From the NCBI GenBank assembly GCA_003212795.1, contig QCOV01000003.1, forward strand, positions 137,001 to 201,000: DNA of 64,000 nucleotides, written 5' to 3'. This document shows, piece by piece, positions 54,471-64,000 of this stretch. This DNA comes from OCS116 cluster bacterium AG-435-F03. GTDB taxonomy: Bacteria; Pseudomonadota; Alphaproteobacteria; MED-G09. Both the position numbers and the translations under genes were made by a program. Each line of letters opens with the position of its first letter. Within the stretch, counting starts at the first letter, position 1. A model generated the notes under the pieces. It did not search any database and was not told the origin of the DNA. It worked only from the letters and a program-made list of their open reading frames with translations.

Positions 54471-54849
54471 CTTCAAGTATTTCTTTTTTGATTAATAAAT
54501 CCTCTTTTTCTCTATCATCTTCACTTTTTTCAATATCTTTTGCTATATCATTAATAATCTTATCAAAATCTTCCTTAGATGATTTAACTAAGTCAAATGA
54601 CCTCTCTGCTAATAAAGTAACTTGATCAAGTGCAATATCAGCAAATCCTCCATCGATAAGAAATTTTAAATTTTCTGAATCTGTTAGCTTAATTTCAACA
54701 ACACCAACTCTTAAAGCTGTCATAAAAGGGGCATGCTGAGGAAGGATTTCAGCATCACCTTCTTTAGCAGGAATTAAAATACCATCCACTTCCCCTGAAA
54801 AAATTGATGACATTGGTGAAACAAAATCGAAATTTAGTTTTGAGGACAT
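54457..54849 (-). CDS. atpC: ATP synthase F1 epsilon subunit
   Basis: Central-stalk subunit of F1 that couples and inhibits the enzyme. The 130-residue protein has the N-terminal beta-sandwich (FDFVSPMSSIFSGEVDGILIP, GDAEILPQHAPFMTAL), and a short helical C-terminal part. It is the last gene of atpHAGDC, and its stop overlaps the convergent rppH gene by 14 bases. Confidence 0.94.
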   Translation of the reverse strand: MSSKLNFDFVSPMSSIFSGEVDGILIPAKEGDAEILPQHAPFMTALRVGVVEIKLTDSENLKFLIDGGFADIALDQVTLLAERSFDLVKSSKEDFDKIINDIAKDIEKSEDDREKEDLLIKKEILEANYS

Positions 54850-54851
54850 AA

Positions 54852-56276
<1,425 letters not shown>

Positions 56277-56290
56277 TTAACCTCTTTTAA

Positions 56291-57175
56291 TTATAGTGCC
56301 TCAGCACCTGAAATAATTTCTATCAATTCTGATGTGATGGATGCCTGACGCGATCTATTATATGTAATAGTTAGGTCATCAATCATATCTGAAGCATTCC
56401 TTGTTGCATTATCCATAGCAGTAAGTCTTGCTCCAAATTCACTAGCAACATTTTCTAGTAAAGCTCTTAAAATTTGGACCGATAAATTCTTTGGTAAAAG
56501 TTCTTTAAGTATATCTTCCTCATCAGGTTCATATTCATAGCAGATATTCTCAATATCTTTTTCTTCATTAACTTCCGATTCAATATCAAAAGGAATTAAT
56601 TTTTGACAGACAGGAACTTGGCTTAACACTGATTCAAATTTTGCAAAATATAAGCTGCAAATATCAAATTTTCCTTCTTCAAATAGTGACAGAATATTTT
56701 CTGCAACTTTCTCCGCTTCGATAAACCCAAGATCTTTAACTTCAGAGAAATCATAAATATCAATTATCTCTTGTCCAAAATCTCTTTGGAGTAATTCTTT
56801 TCCTTTTTTTCCTATAATAATCAGTTTTACTTCTTTTCCCTCTTCCTTTAATTGCAAAATATGTTCTTTGGCTAACTTCACGATAGATGTATTAAATCCA
56901 CCACATAAGCCTCTTTCAGAAGTGGCAATAATAAGTAAATGACTTTTATCATTACCATTACCTGCTAAGAGTTCTGGAGCATTATCTTGTCCAGAAAAAG
57001 ACGCAGATAAATTCTTTAGAATATCACCAAGTTTATCAGAATAAGGTCTAGCAGTTTCAACATTTTCTTGCGCTCTTCTCAATTTAGAAGCTGCAACCAT
57101 TTGCATAGCCTTAGTAATCTTCTGAGTAGAAGATACGCTAGAAATTCTGTTCCTTAATTCTTTTAAATTTGCCAA
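56291..57175 (-). CDS. atpG: ATP synthase F1 gamma subunit
   Basis: The rotating shaft of F1. The 294-residue protein has the two long terminal helices (ISSVSSTQKITKAMQMVAAS near residue 12, and TAMDNATRNASDMIDDLT toward the C terminus, followed by YNRSRQASITSELIEIISGA). The Rossmann-like middle domain has GLCGGFNTSIVK. It is between atpA (16 bases) and atpD. Confidence 0.97.
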   Translation of the reverse strand: MANLKELRNRISSVSSTQKITKAMQMVAASKLRRAQENVETARPYSDKLGDILKNLSASFSGQDNAPELLAGNGNDKSHLLIIATSERGLCGGFNTSIVKLAKEHILQLKEEGKEVKLIIIGKKGKELLQRDFGQEIIDIYDFSEVKDLGFIEAEKVAENILSLFEEGKFDICSLYFAKFESVLSQVPVCQKLIPFDIESEVNEEKDIENICYEYEPDEEDILKELLPKNLSVQILRALLENVASEFGARLTAMDNATRNASDMIDDLTITYNRSRQASITSELIEIISGAEAL

Positions 57176-57191
57176 TTCAATCTCTCACTTA

Positions 57192-58721
57192 TTAATTAAA
57201 ACTTGCAGTAAATTCTTCAACGGCACTTTTAAGGGTAGCTTCAGTTTCTTCATCAAGACTCTTAGTTGATGTAATAGTTTCTAATATCTGTATGTAATTA
57301 TTTCTTATGTGATTAAGAAGTCCTTCTTCAAAATCTCCAATTTGGTTTACGGCAATATCATCCATATATCCATTTACGCCGGCAAATAGAAGAACAACCT
57401 GTTCATTTGTAGATATTGGTGAAAATTGTTTTTGTTTAAGAAGCTCAGTTAATCTCTCACCTCTAGCTAGGAGGTTTTGAGTAGAGGCATCTAGATCAGA
57501 TCCAAACTGTGCAAAGGCAGCCATCTCTCTATATTGTGCTAATTCACCTTTAATCGATCCAGCAACTTGTTTCATTGCTTTTATTTGTGCAGATGAACCA
57601 ACTCTAGAAACTGAAAGACCAACATTAACAGCAGGTCTAATTCCTTGGAAAAAAAGATCAGTCTCTAAGAAGATTTGACCATCAGTAATTGAGATCACAT
57701 TTGTTGGAATATATGCAGAAAGGTCATTTGCTTGTGTTTCAATTATAGGTAGGGCTGTTAAAGAACCCCCTCCATTATCTTCATTCAATTTAGCTGCTCT
57801 TTCTAGTAATCTTGAATGTAGATAAAAAACATCGCCTGGATAAGCTTCTCGCCCAGGAGGCCTTCTTAATAAGAGAGACATCTGTCTATAAGCAACAGCC
57901 TGTTTTGATAAATCATCATATACAACTAGAGCGTGCATTGAGTTATCTCTGAAGTATTCACCCATAGTACAACCTGTAAATGGTGCTAAATATTGCAAAG
58001 GAGCAGGTTCAGATGCAGTAGCTGCTACTACAATTGAATATTCCATTGCTCCATTCTCTTCTAATGTTTTTACTAATTGTGCAACTGAAGATCTTTTTTG
58101 GCCAATCGCAACATATATACAATATAATTTTTCAGATTCATTATCGGATTTATTAACTTCTTTCTGATTCAAAATTGCATCAACTGCAATAGCCGTTTTA
58201 CCTGTTTGTCTGTCACCAATAATGAGCTCTCTTTGACCTCTTCCAATTGGTATCAATGAATCAATTGCTTTTAATCCTGTTTGCATTGGTTCATTAACAG
58301 ATTTTCTAGGAATAATACCTGGAGCCTTAATATCGACTCTTTTACTTTCAGATGAATTAATTGGGCCCTTCCCATCAATTGGGTTACCTAGCGCATCAAC
58401 GACTCTGCCTAATAGCTCTTTTCCAATAGGTACTTCAACAATTGCACCTGTTCTTTTTACTGTATCACCTTCCTTAATATCAGTATCATCACCAAAAATA
58501 ACGACACCAACATTATCTTCTTCAAGATTCAGTGCCATACCTTTGATTTCACCAGGAAATTCGACCATCTCACCAGCTTCAATATTATCCAATCCATAAA
58601 CCCTTGCAATGCCATCGCCAACTGACAATACCTGCCCTATCTCAGATACTTCAGCATCTTTGCCAAAATCCTTAATTTTTTTCTTTAAAATAGCGGATAT
58701 TTCTGCTGGTTGAATTTCCAT
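57192..58721 (-). CDS. atpA: ATP synthase F1 alpha subunit
   Basis: Non-catalytic nucleotide-binding subunit of F1. The 509 residues show [21 protein letters not shown], Walker [21 protein letters not shown], and the C-terminal conserved [21 protein letters not shown]. Length is normal. It lies 2 bases after atpH and leads into atpG. Confidence 0.98.
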   Translation of the reverse strand: MEIQPAEISAILKKKIKDFGKDAEVSEIGQVLSVGDGIARVYGLDNIEAGEMVEFPGEIKGMALNLEEDNVGVVIFGDDTDIKEGDTVKRTGAIVEVPIGKELLGRVVDALGNPIDGKGPINSSESKRVDIKAPGIIPRKSVNEPMQTGLKAIDSLIPIGRGQRELIIGDRQTGKTAIAVDAILNQKEVNKSDNESEKLYCIYVAIGQKRSSVAQLVKTLEENGAMEYSIVVAATASEPAPLQYLAPFTGCTMGEYFRDNSMHALVVYDDLSKQAVAYRQMSLLLRRPPGREAYPGDVFYLHSRLLERAAKLNEDNGGGSLTALPIIETQANDLSAYIPTNVISITDGQIFLETDLFFQGIRPAVNVGLSVSRVGSSAQIKAMKQVAGSIKGELAQYREMAAFAQFGSDLDASTQNLLARGERLTELLKQKQFSPISTNEQVVLLFAGVNGYMDDIAVNQIGDFEEGLLNHIRNNYIQILETITSTKSLDEETEATLKSAVEEFTASFN

Positions 58722-58723
58722 GA

Positions 58724-59293
58724 TTAAACCTCACTCATATTTGATTGCATTAATTTAAGTCTTGTTAATAAGGATGAATCTATCATCTTACTTCCTATTT
58801 TTACTATAAGTCCTCCCAAAATCTTCTCATCTATCTCTAGATCTATATCAATTTCTTGAGAATAATTATCTGCTAATACTTTCTTTATATTATTCATTTG
58901 ATTCTTATCTAATTCAGAACTTGCAATAACTGTTGCTGTCATTTTACCTTTTAAATTATTCAAAAGCTCTTTAAAGGAAATGATCATATCAGGTAAAACA
59001 AATAATCTTCTATTTTGACATAAAACCCCAATAAAGTTTGTTAATAATTCTGATGTATTGAGTATTTCTAATACTGACTGCATTGCAGAAAATTGTTCTT
59101 GGGCGTTATAAATTGGACTTTGAATTATCTTTGACATCTCTTCACTCTGAGAGATTGCACTGCCAATAGTTGATAGTTCATCATTAATTTTATCTAGTTC
59201 ATTCAAATCATAATCTTCTTGAATAAGCTCAAAAAGGGCAAAAGCGTATCTTCCTGATATTCCTGATGTGTGATCTTGACTTGATTGACTCAT
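58724..59293 (-). CDS. atpH: ATP synthase F1 delta subunit
   Basis: Peripheral-stalk connector of F1. The 189 residues begin after a short polar N terminus with [14 protein letters not shown], and end with the conserved [28 protein letters not shown] region (read in two parts, [16 protein letters not shown] and [10 protein letters not shown]). It is the first gene of the F1 operon; as usual in alphaproteobacteria, F0 genes are not adjacent. The 137-base gap to priA contains small hairpins but no clear promoter. Confidence 0.95.
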   Translation of the reverse strand: MSQSSQDHTSGISGRYAFALFELIQEDYDLNELDKINDELSTIGSAISQSEEMSKIIQSPIYNAQEQFSAMQSVLEILNTSELLTNFIGVLCQNRRLFVLPDMIISFKELLNNLKGKMTATVIASSELDKNQMNNIKKVLADNYSQEIDIDLEIDEKILGGLIVKIGSKMIDSSLLTRLKLMQSNMSEV

Positions 59294-59430
59294 GTGTAAA
59301 ATTCCAATTACTGTAAGTTATTGATTTAAATAGATATTATTATTTAAGAACTCCCAGATAATTTTAAAAATAATTCTATGTTTCTCGTAACATAAGCGTA
59401 CCTTGCATGCAATATCTGAAAACAGATTCT

Positions 59431-61401
59431 TTATAAAAAATTATAAGGATCTATATCAACTGAAAGCCTTATTGAATTAGGTTTTTTAATTCCCGAAATC
59501 CAGTTTTCAATAAATTTCTGAATATCTAATGTCTTATTAGCTTTAATTAAAAACTTATAACGATACCTGTTTCTAATTTTTGTTATGGGGGCTGGGGCTG
59601 GACCAAAAACTTTAATCCTATCTGATTTAGGAATTAATGATTTAAGGTAGTTATTAAAATTTACTAATCTTTCTTCACTTGTATCGGTAACAGTAATATT
59701 TGCTAACCTACCATATGGTGGTAATTCAGATCTTTCCCGCATAAATAATTCAGCTTCTGTAAATTCATCTCTACTATTATTCACTAATGAATGTATTACT
59801 GGATGATGAGGATAATAGGTTTGAATAAAAGCTTTCCCTTCTTTTTCGTCTCTTCCTGATCTCCCTGAAACTTGCTGAAGGAGTTGAAAAGTATGTTCTG
59901 AAGCTCTTAAATCACTACTTGCAAGACCTATATCGGCATCAATAACTCCAACTAATGTCAGATTAGGCAAATGATATCCTTTTGAAATAATTTGAGTTCC
60001 AATAATAATATCTATCTCACCATTACTCAATGATTCCATTGTTTTGAGAAAATCTTTAGAATTATCTGACGAAATAGAGCTTACAGATTTATCCGGGAAT
60101 ATTTTATTTGTTTCTTCTAATAATCTCTCTATACCAGGACCATATTGTAAAAAAGAATTTTCAGTTTTACAGCTTTTACATTTATCTAAAAAGACTTCTG
60201 TATAACCACATTGATGACAAAGTAATTTGTTTTTAGTCTTGTGATGTACCAAATAAGAATCACATTTTGAGCAACCGATTTTATCTCCGCAACTTTTACA
60301 TACTGTTAAAGGTGCATAACCTCTTCTATTTATAAATAAGAGAACCTGCTCTCCAGACTCAAGTGTTTCAAGCATTGCTGATTTTAATGAAGGAGAAATC
60401 CAAGAGTCTTTTTCCATTTTCTCTTTTCTCATATCTATTGTCTTAATATATGGCATCCCAGCTGATCCAATTCTATTAGGTAAATTGAGATGATAGTATT
60501 TTTTTTCTTTTGCATTAAACAATGACTCTAATGATGGAGTAGCTGATACAAGCACAGTTGTTGAGTTTTCAAATGAACCTCTGGCAATTGCCATATCTCT
60601 TGCATTATAAATAATCTGATCTTGCTGCTTGTAACTAATATCATGCTCTTCATCGACAATAATTAGATCAAGATTTTTAAATGGAAGAAATAGTGATGAT
60701 CTAGCTCCTATAACTAATTGAGCTTTACCATTATAGATATCCTTCCATATCTTCTTTTTTTTTGCGACTTTAGTTTCAGAATGCCAAACATATGGTTCAA
60801 ATCCAAATCTTTCAGTGACTCTTTCAACTAATGAATCCACTAAGGAAATTTCGGGCAAAAGTATTAGTACTTGATTACCCTTTTTTACAACCTCATTAAC
60901 TGCCTCAAAATAAACTTCCGTTTTTCCTGATCCAGTCACACCGTCTATCAAAAAACGTTCAAATGTATTTTTTTTTACAGAATTCTTAAGTATGTTTGCG
61001 GCATTTTGTTGAAGTTCAGTTAATTTCAGTGATGATTCAGAAGGAATATTTGTATTAATCCCTAAATCACTTTTCTCACTGATTTCTTCTATTGATTTAT
61101 CTTGAGGGATAACCAACTTAAATAATTTACTAATAGGAACTAAATTATATTTATAAAAAAAATCTAAAAAGGAGATTAATTTTTTTTCTAACTTAATTTC
61201 ATTAAATACTTTTTTTACCTTTTTTAACTTTTCAAATGGAATATCCTCAGAACTATCATACCAAACTATCCCTTTCATTTCCTTATTTCTAAAAGGCACT
61301 GATACCAAAGTACCTAACTCTAATGAACTTGGACTCAAATAGTCATATGTGCTGTTGGTGTTAGATGGAAGTAATACAGAAACTTTTTTCATTTTAATCA
61401 T
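59431..61401 (-). CDS. priA: Primosomal protein N' (replication restart helicase PriA)
   Basis: 3'-5' helicase that reloads replication forks. About 656 residues, with the N-terminal DNA-binding domain, Walker A DGVTGSGKTEVYFEA, DEEH box VDEEHDISYKQQ, eight zinc-binding Cys (CKSCGDKIGCSKC, then CHQCGYTEVFLDKCKSC), and the helicase motif QLLQQVSGRSGRDEKEGKA. Possible starts are ATG 61401 (used) or ATG 61392; a TTG at 61407 is less likely. No clear ribosome-binding site separates them. It is divergent from the transaldolase-like gene. Confidence 0.95.
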   Translation of the reverse strand: MIKMKKVSVLLPSNTNSTYDYLSPSSLELGTLVSVPFRNKEMKGIVWYDSSEDIPFEKLKKVKKVFNEIKLEKKLISFLDFFYKYNLVPISKLFKLVIPQDKSIEEISEKSDLGINTNIPSESSLKLTELQQNAANILKNSVKKNTFERFLIDGVTGSGKTEVYFEAVNEVVKKGNQVLILLPEISLVDSLVERVTERFGFEPYVWHSETKVAKKKKIWKDIYNGKAQLVIGARSSLFLPFKNLDLIIVDEEHDISYKQQDQIIYNARDMAIARGSFENSTTVLVSATPSLESLFNAKEKKYYHLNLPNRIGSAGMPYIKTIDMRKEKMEKDSWISPSLKSAMLETLESGEQVLLFINRRGYAPLTVCKSCGDKIGCSKCDSYLVHHKTKNKLLCHQCGYTEVFLDKCKSCKTENSFLQYGPGIERLLEETNKIFPDKSVSSISSDNSKDFLKTMESLSNGEIDIIIGTQIISKGYHLPNLTLVGVIDADIGLASSDLRASEHTFQLLQQVSGRSGRDEKEGKAFIQTYYPHHPVIHSLVNNSRDEFTEAELFMRERSELPPYGRLANITVTDTSEERLVNFNNYLKSLIPKSDRIKVFGPAPAPITKIRNRYRYKFLIKANKTLDIQKFIENWISGIKKPNSIRLSVDIDPYNFL

Positions 61402-61473
61402 TAGCAATATCAGATTATATTGTATTAATAAAAGAATATGGAATTAAATTTAGATATATAAACAGGATAGCAA

Positions 61474-62130
61474 ATGAAATTTTTTATAGATAGTGCTGAT
61501 ATTGAAGCCATTACAGAATTTACGAAATCAGGAATGGTAGATGGGGTAACTACTAATCCTTCTATAATTGCAAAATCAGGTAGAGATTTTAAAGATGTAA
61601 TCAAAGAAATTTGTTCTATAACATCAGGGCCAGTTAGTGCTGAAGTTACGGCAACAAATGCCGAAGGAATGATTGAGGAAGGATTAGTACTTAGTAAAAT
61701 AGCAAAGAATGTAGCGATAAAAGTTCCTCTAACATGGGCCGGTTTAGAAGCATGTAAAGCATTATCAGATAAAAAAATTATGATAAATGTTACCTTATGT
61801 TTTTCTGCTACACAGGCTTTATTGGCTGCAAAAGCTGGTGCAACATTCATATCTCCGTTCATAGGAAGACTGGATGATATTGGAGAAGATGGCATGGACC
61901 TTATCCGCGATATTAAAACTATTTATGATAATTACCCCATGCTAAAAACAGAAATTCTTGCGGCATCAGTAAGAAATATAGAACATGTTAAAAAAGCTGC
62001 GCTTTATGGAGCAGATATTGCTACCCTCCCTCCACAAGTTGTATCAGAATTAGCGAATCATCCGTTAACAGACAAAGGATTAAAAGCTTTTCTTGATGAT
62101 TGGAATGATAGTGGTCAAAAAATTCTCTGA
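61474..62130 (+). CDS. fsa: Fructose-6-phosphate aldolase / transaldolase-like protein
   Basis: A small, class I aldolase of the transaldolase subfamily with 218 residues, the size of FSA or of the short transaldolase. [20 protein letters not shown] and [15 protein letters not shown] are conserved; the Schiff-base Lys is K83 in [15 protein letters not shown]; and [20 protein letters not shown] follows. It supplies pentose-phosphate or aldol interconversion. Whether it is FSA or a transaldolase cannot be decided here. Its place between priA and xerC matches alphaproteobacterial order. Confidence 0.93.
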   Translation: MKFFIDSADIEAITEFTKSGMVDGVTTNPSIIAKSGRDFKDVIKEICSITSGPVSAEVTATNAEGMIEEGLVLSKIAKNVAIKVPLTWAGLEACKALSDKKIMINVTLCFSATQALLAAKAGATFISPFIGRLDDIGEDGMDLIRDIKTIYDNYPMLKTEILAASVRNIEHVKKAALYGADIATLPPQVVSELANHPLTDKGLKAFLDDWNDSGQKIL

Positions 62131-62131
62131 G

Positions 62132-63394
62132 ATGAAAAAAGAGAGTGAAAAACTTAATTATCCAAAAACGCTAAATTTTTCATATGTAGATAAAGATCTT
62201 GAGTTAGTAACAAGAGATTATATTAAGAGCCTTATATTACAAAATAAAAGTCAACTTACTATCAATGAGTATAGCAGAACAATCTTTCATTTTCTTAACT
62301 TCTGCTATTTATATACTGGCAACAATATTTCACTTAAAGATTTAGAAAATTTTCTGGATACTGATTTTTTAGCATACCAAAGTTTCTATTTAGGAAAATC
62401 AAAGAAATATGAAACCTTGAAAGAGGAAATGATTAATAATTATTTTACCTTTGAAGATAAAGAGCCGAAAGATATTTCAATTGGCCATAAAGATTTTTTT
62501 TCAAATAAAGATAATGTAGACCTTATTAATGATATTGAAAAAAAATTCCGAGGTGAGATATTCTCTGGTAAAGAAATTTTAAAAAAATACGGTGATATTT
62601 CAAGAAAGATTGAAATTCTATGTTTAAATGGATGTATAAAGAAATATAAAGAAAAAGAAAAAAGTAAAAGAAGTCTTGCAAGATGCCAATCAGTACTCCG
62701 AAACTATTTTAGATTTCTCTCTGAAAGAAATAATTGGAAAAACCACTCATTTAATAAAATATCAACTACTAAGTATGATAAGAGAATCTCTAACAAGACT
62801 TTTAAAGAAGAGGATTTAATTAATTTTCTTAAATTTATTGATCCTGATCAATCCAAAAGTGATAGAGATTGGAATTCCTGGCAACATAGAAGGGATATAG
62901 CGGTAATATACTTTATTTATTCAACAGGTTTAAGGGTATCAGAGGTTTTACAATTTAAATTTTCTGATACACCATTTAATGATCAGATAAAAGTTATTGG
63001 TAAAGGAAAAAAAGAGCGCTACATACCAATTCTTCCAATCATTAAAGAAAAAGTATCCAAATATATTGAAGCTCTTAGAGCTTCAACAAATATCGAGATC
63101 GTTAATAATGATCCTTTGTTTATGAAAATTACTTCACAAGATAAATCAGGACTAACAGCGAGAGATATTCAACGAAGCATGAAAAAATTGATAAAGATTT
63201 ATCCAGGTAAAATTCCTTCTGAAGCTACACCACATTCATTAAGACATAGTTTTGCATCACATTTACTACAAAATGGAATTAACATCAGAAAAATACAAAA
63301 ATTACTTGGGCATGAATCAATTGATACAACTCAAATATATACAAAATTAGATGATGACTATCTCAAACAGGAATATGATAAAATTCAAAATTAA
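62132..63394 (+). CDS. xerC: Tyrosine recombinase XerC-like, with long N-terminal half
   Basis: Site-specific tyrosine recombinase, likely resolving chromosome dimers at dif. The C-terminal catalytic domain has all expected residues: R268 in STGLRVSE, H368 and R371 in HSLRHSFASHLLQNG, H394 in LLGHESIDTT, and nucleophile Y403 in QIYTKLDDD. The protein has 420 residues against about 300 for XerC; the extra length is about 90 residues (roughly 88-180) within the SAM-like core-binding domain. ATG 62132 follows the fsa-like stop directly; an upstream in-frame start would overlap that gene. Confidence 0.88.
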   Translation: MKKESEKLNYPKTLNFSYVDKDLELVTRDYIKSLILQNKSQLTINEYSRTIFHFLNFCYLYTGNNISLKDLENFLDTDFLAYQSFYLGKSKKYETLKEEMINNYFTFEDKEPKDISIGHKDFFSNKDNVDLINDIEKKFRGEIFSGKEILKKYGDISRKIEILCLNGCIKKYKEKEKSKRSLARCQSVLRNYFRFLSERNNWKNHSFNKISTTKYDKRISNKTFKEEDLINFLKFIDPDQSKSDRDWNSWQHRRDIAVIYFIYSTGLRVSEVLQFKFSDTPFNDQIKVIGKGKKERYIPILPIIKEKVSKYIEALRASTNIEIVNNDPLFMKITSQDKSGLTARDIQRSMKKLIKIYPGKIPSEATPHSLRHSFASHLLQNGINIRKIQKLLGHESIDTTQIYTKLDDDYLKQEYDKIQN

Positions 63395-63399
63395 ACTTG

Positions 63400-64000
63400 T
63401 TACATATGCAATGCTCTACCATCTACAGATAATGCGGCCTCTTTTATGGCTTCTGAAAGAGTAGGATGGGCATGACATATTCTGGCAAGGTCCTCTGATG
63501 TAGCCTCAAATTCCATAGCTACTGCAGCCTCACCAATCATATTACCTGCTTGGTCACCAATTATGTGAACACCTAAAATTTGATCCGTGTCTGTCGATGA
63601 TAAAATTTTAACAAATCCTTCGGTTGTATTATTAACTTTTGCTCTTCCATTGGCCATAAAAGGAAATTTTCCAATAGAATAGTCGATCGATTTCTCTTTG
63701 AGCTGTTCCTCTGTCATACCAACTGATGCAACCTCTGGATTTGTATAAATCACGCTTGGAATTATATCATAATTAACATGACCTGGCTTACCTGCGATAA
63801 GCTCAGCTACAGCAATTCCTTCCTCTTCGGCTTTATGAGCAAGCATCGGTCCTTCGACGACATCACCAATGGCCCAAATACCGTCCAAATTTGTTCTTAA
63901 ATGAGAGTCAGTTTTGATAAATCCATTTTCAGTTTTTTCAATATCAATTCCATCACTAAATAAATTTTCTATATATGGCTTCCTACCGGTAGAAACCAAA
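63400..64000 (-). CDS. lpd: Dihydrolipoyl dehydrogenase (C-terminal part, cut by window edge)
   Basis: Flavoprotein E3 of 2-oxo-acid dehydrogenase complexes. The visible 200 residues hold the LVSTGRKPYIENLF segment, the FAD-binding GIWAIGDVVEGPMLAHKAEEEG, the dimerization domain, and the catalytic His-Glu pair in CHAHPTLSEA. The frame runs off the right edge, so the N terminus and redox disulfide are not in the window. The stop is 5 bases from the convergent xerC-like stop. Confidence 0.93.
   Translation of the reverse strand, partial: LVSTGRKPYIENLFSDGIDIEKTENGFIKTDSHLRTNLDGIWAIGDVVEGPMLAHKAEEEGIAVAELIAGKPGHVNYDIIPSVIYTNPEVASVGMTEEQLKEKSIDYSIGKFPFMANGRAKVNNTTEGFVKILSSTDTDQILGVHIIGDQAGNMIGEAAVAMEFEATSEDLARICHAHPTLSEAIKEAALSVDGRALHM

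Noticed and set aside
59294-59430. Terminator after priA in the gap before atpH
   Set aside because: The short hairpins there (for example ATCTG/CAGAT with a 4-base loop) have only 5-base stems and no following T run, so they are not convincing.

Overview
The window is a dense, AT-rich stretch (roughly one third G+C by eye) of a bacterial chromosome, most likely from a streamlined marine Alphaproteobacterium. Four gene orders support this: atpHAGDC without F0 genes, beside priA, a transaldolase-like gene, a XerC-type recombinase and lpd; rplU-rpmA-obg-proB-proA-nadD-rsfS-rlmH-ctpA-rppH; cytochrome c (CycM-like) divergent from kdsB-pheA; and rpmH-rnpA-yidC-engB-argB-HAD-dapD-dapE. Genes abut or overlap by 1 to 14 bases, and no gap between genes exceeds about 200 bases. 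I cannot name the genus. No transposase, prophage, CRISPR array or rRNA was seen. The only tRNA found is tRNA-Arg(ACG).

Left part (1-23.4 kb), mainly housekeeping: a partial malonyl-CoA synthetase and gamma-glutamyltransferase, a divergent P1/DmpA peptidase, tRNA-Arg, rmuC, then the rpmH to dapE run. On the opposite strand lie truA, fmt, def, recR and dnaX. Next come nudC, a beta-helix protein paired with a diheme cytochrome, the ammonium transporter amt, pheA, kdsB and a membrane-anchored cytochrome c.

Middle part (23.5-46.9 kb): an accessory catabolic region made of short divergent and convergent operons. It has four Rieske non-heme iron oxygenase alpha subunits, a cytochrome P450, a 3-ketosteroid-dehydrogenase-like flavoprotein, an NmrA-like protein, two SDRs, a crotonase, two amidohydrolases, two NTF2/SnoaL-like proteins, two ABM-domain proteins, two metallo-beta-lactamase-fold hydrolases and a dienelactone-hydrolase-like enzyme. 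Two MFS carriers and a TonB-dependent receptor complete it. The likely logic is uptake across the outer membrane (TonB receptor) and inner membrane (MFS), oxygenation (Rieske/P450), oxidation (SDR, FAD enzyme) and hydrolysis (amidohydrolases, DLH, MBL). The substrate is unknown. All four Rieske proteins carry Glu where the aromatic dioxygenases have the bridging Asp, and no reductase or ferredoxin gene is present. This region is the best candidate for an undescribed system.

Right part (46.9-64 kb), housekeeping again: rplU (with a KKAAP-repeat tail), rpmA, obg, proBA, nadD, rsfS, rlmH, ctpA and rppH; then on the opposite strand atpCDGAH and priA; then a transaldolase-like gene, a XerC-like recombinase with an unusually long N-terminal half, and the end of lpd.

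Other notable sequence features are a 12-A run in dnaX where slippage in either direction gives a gamma-length product, a DnaX zinc module that has lost three of its four cysteines, and three island enzymes missing textbook catalytic residues.
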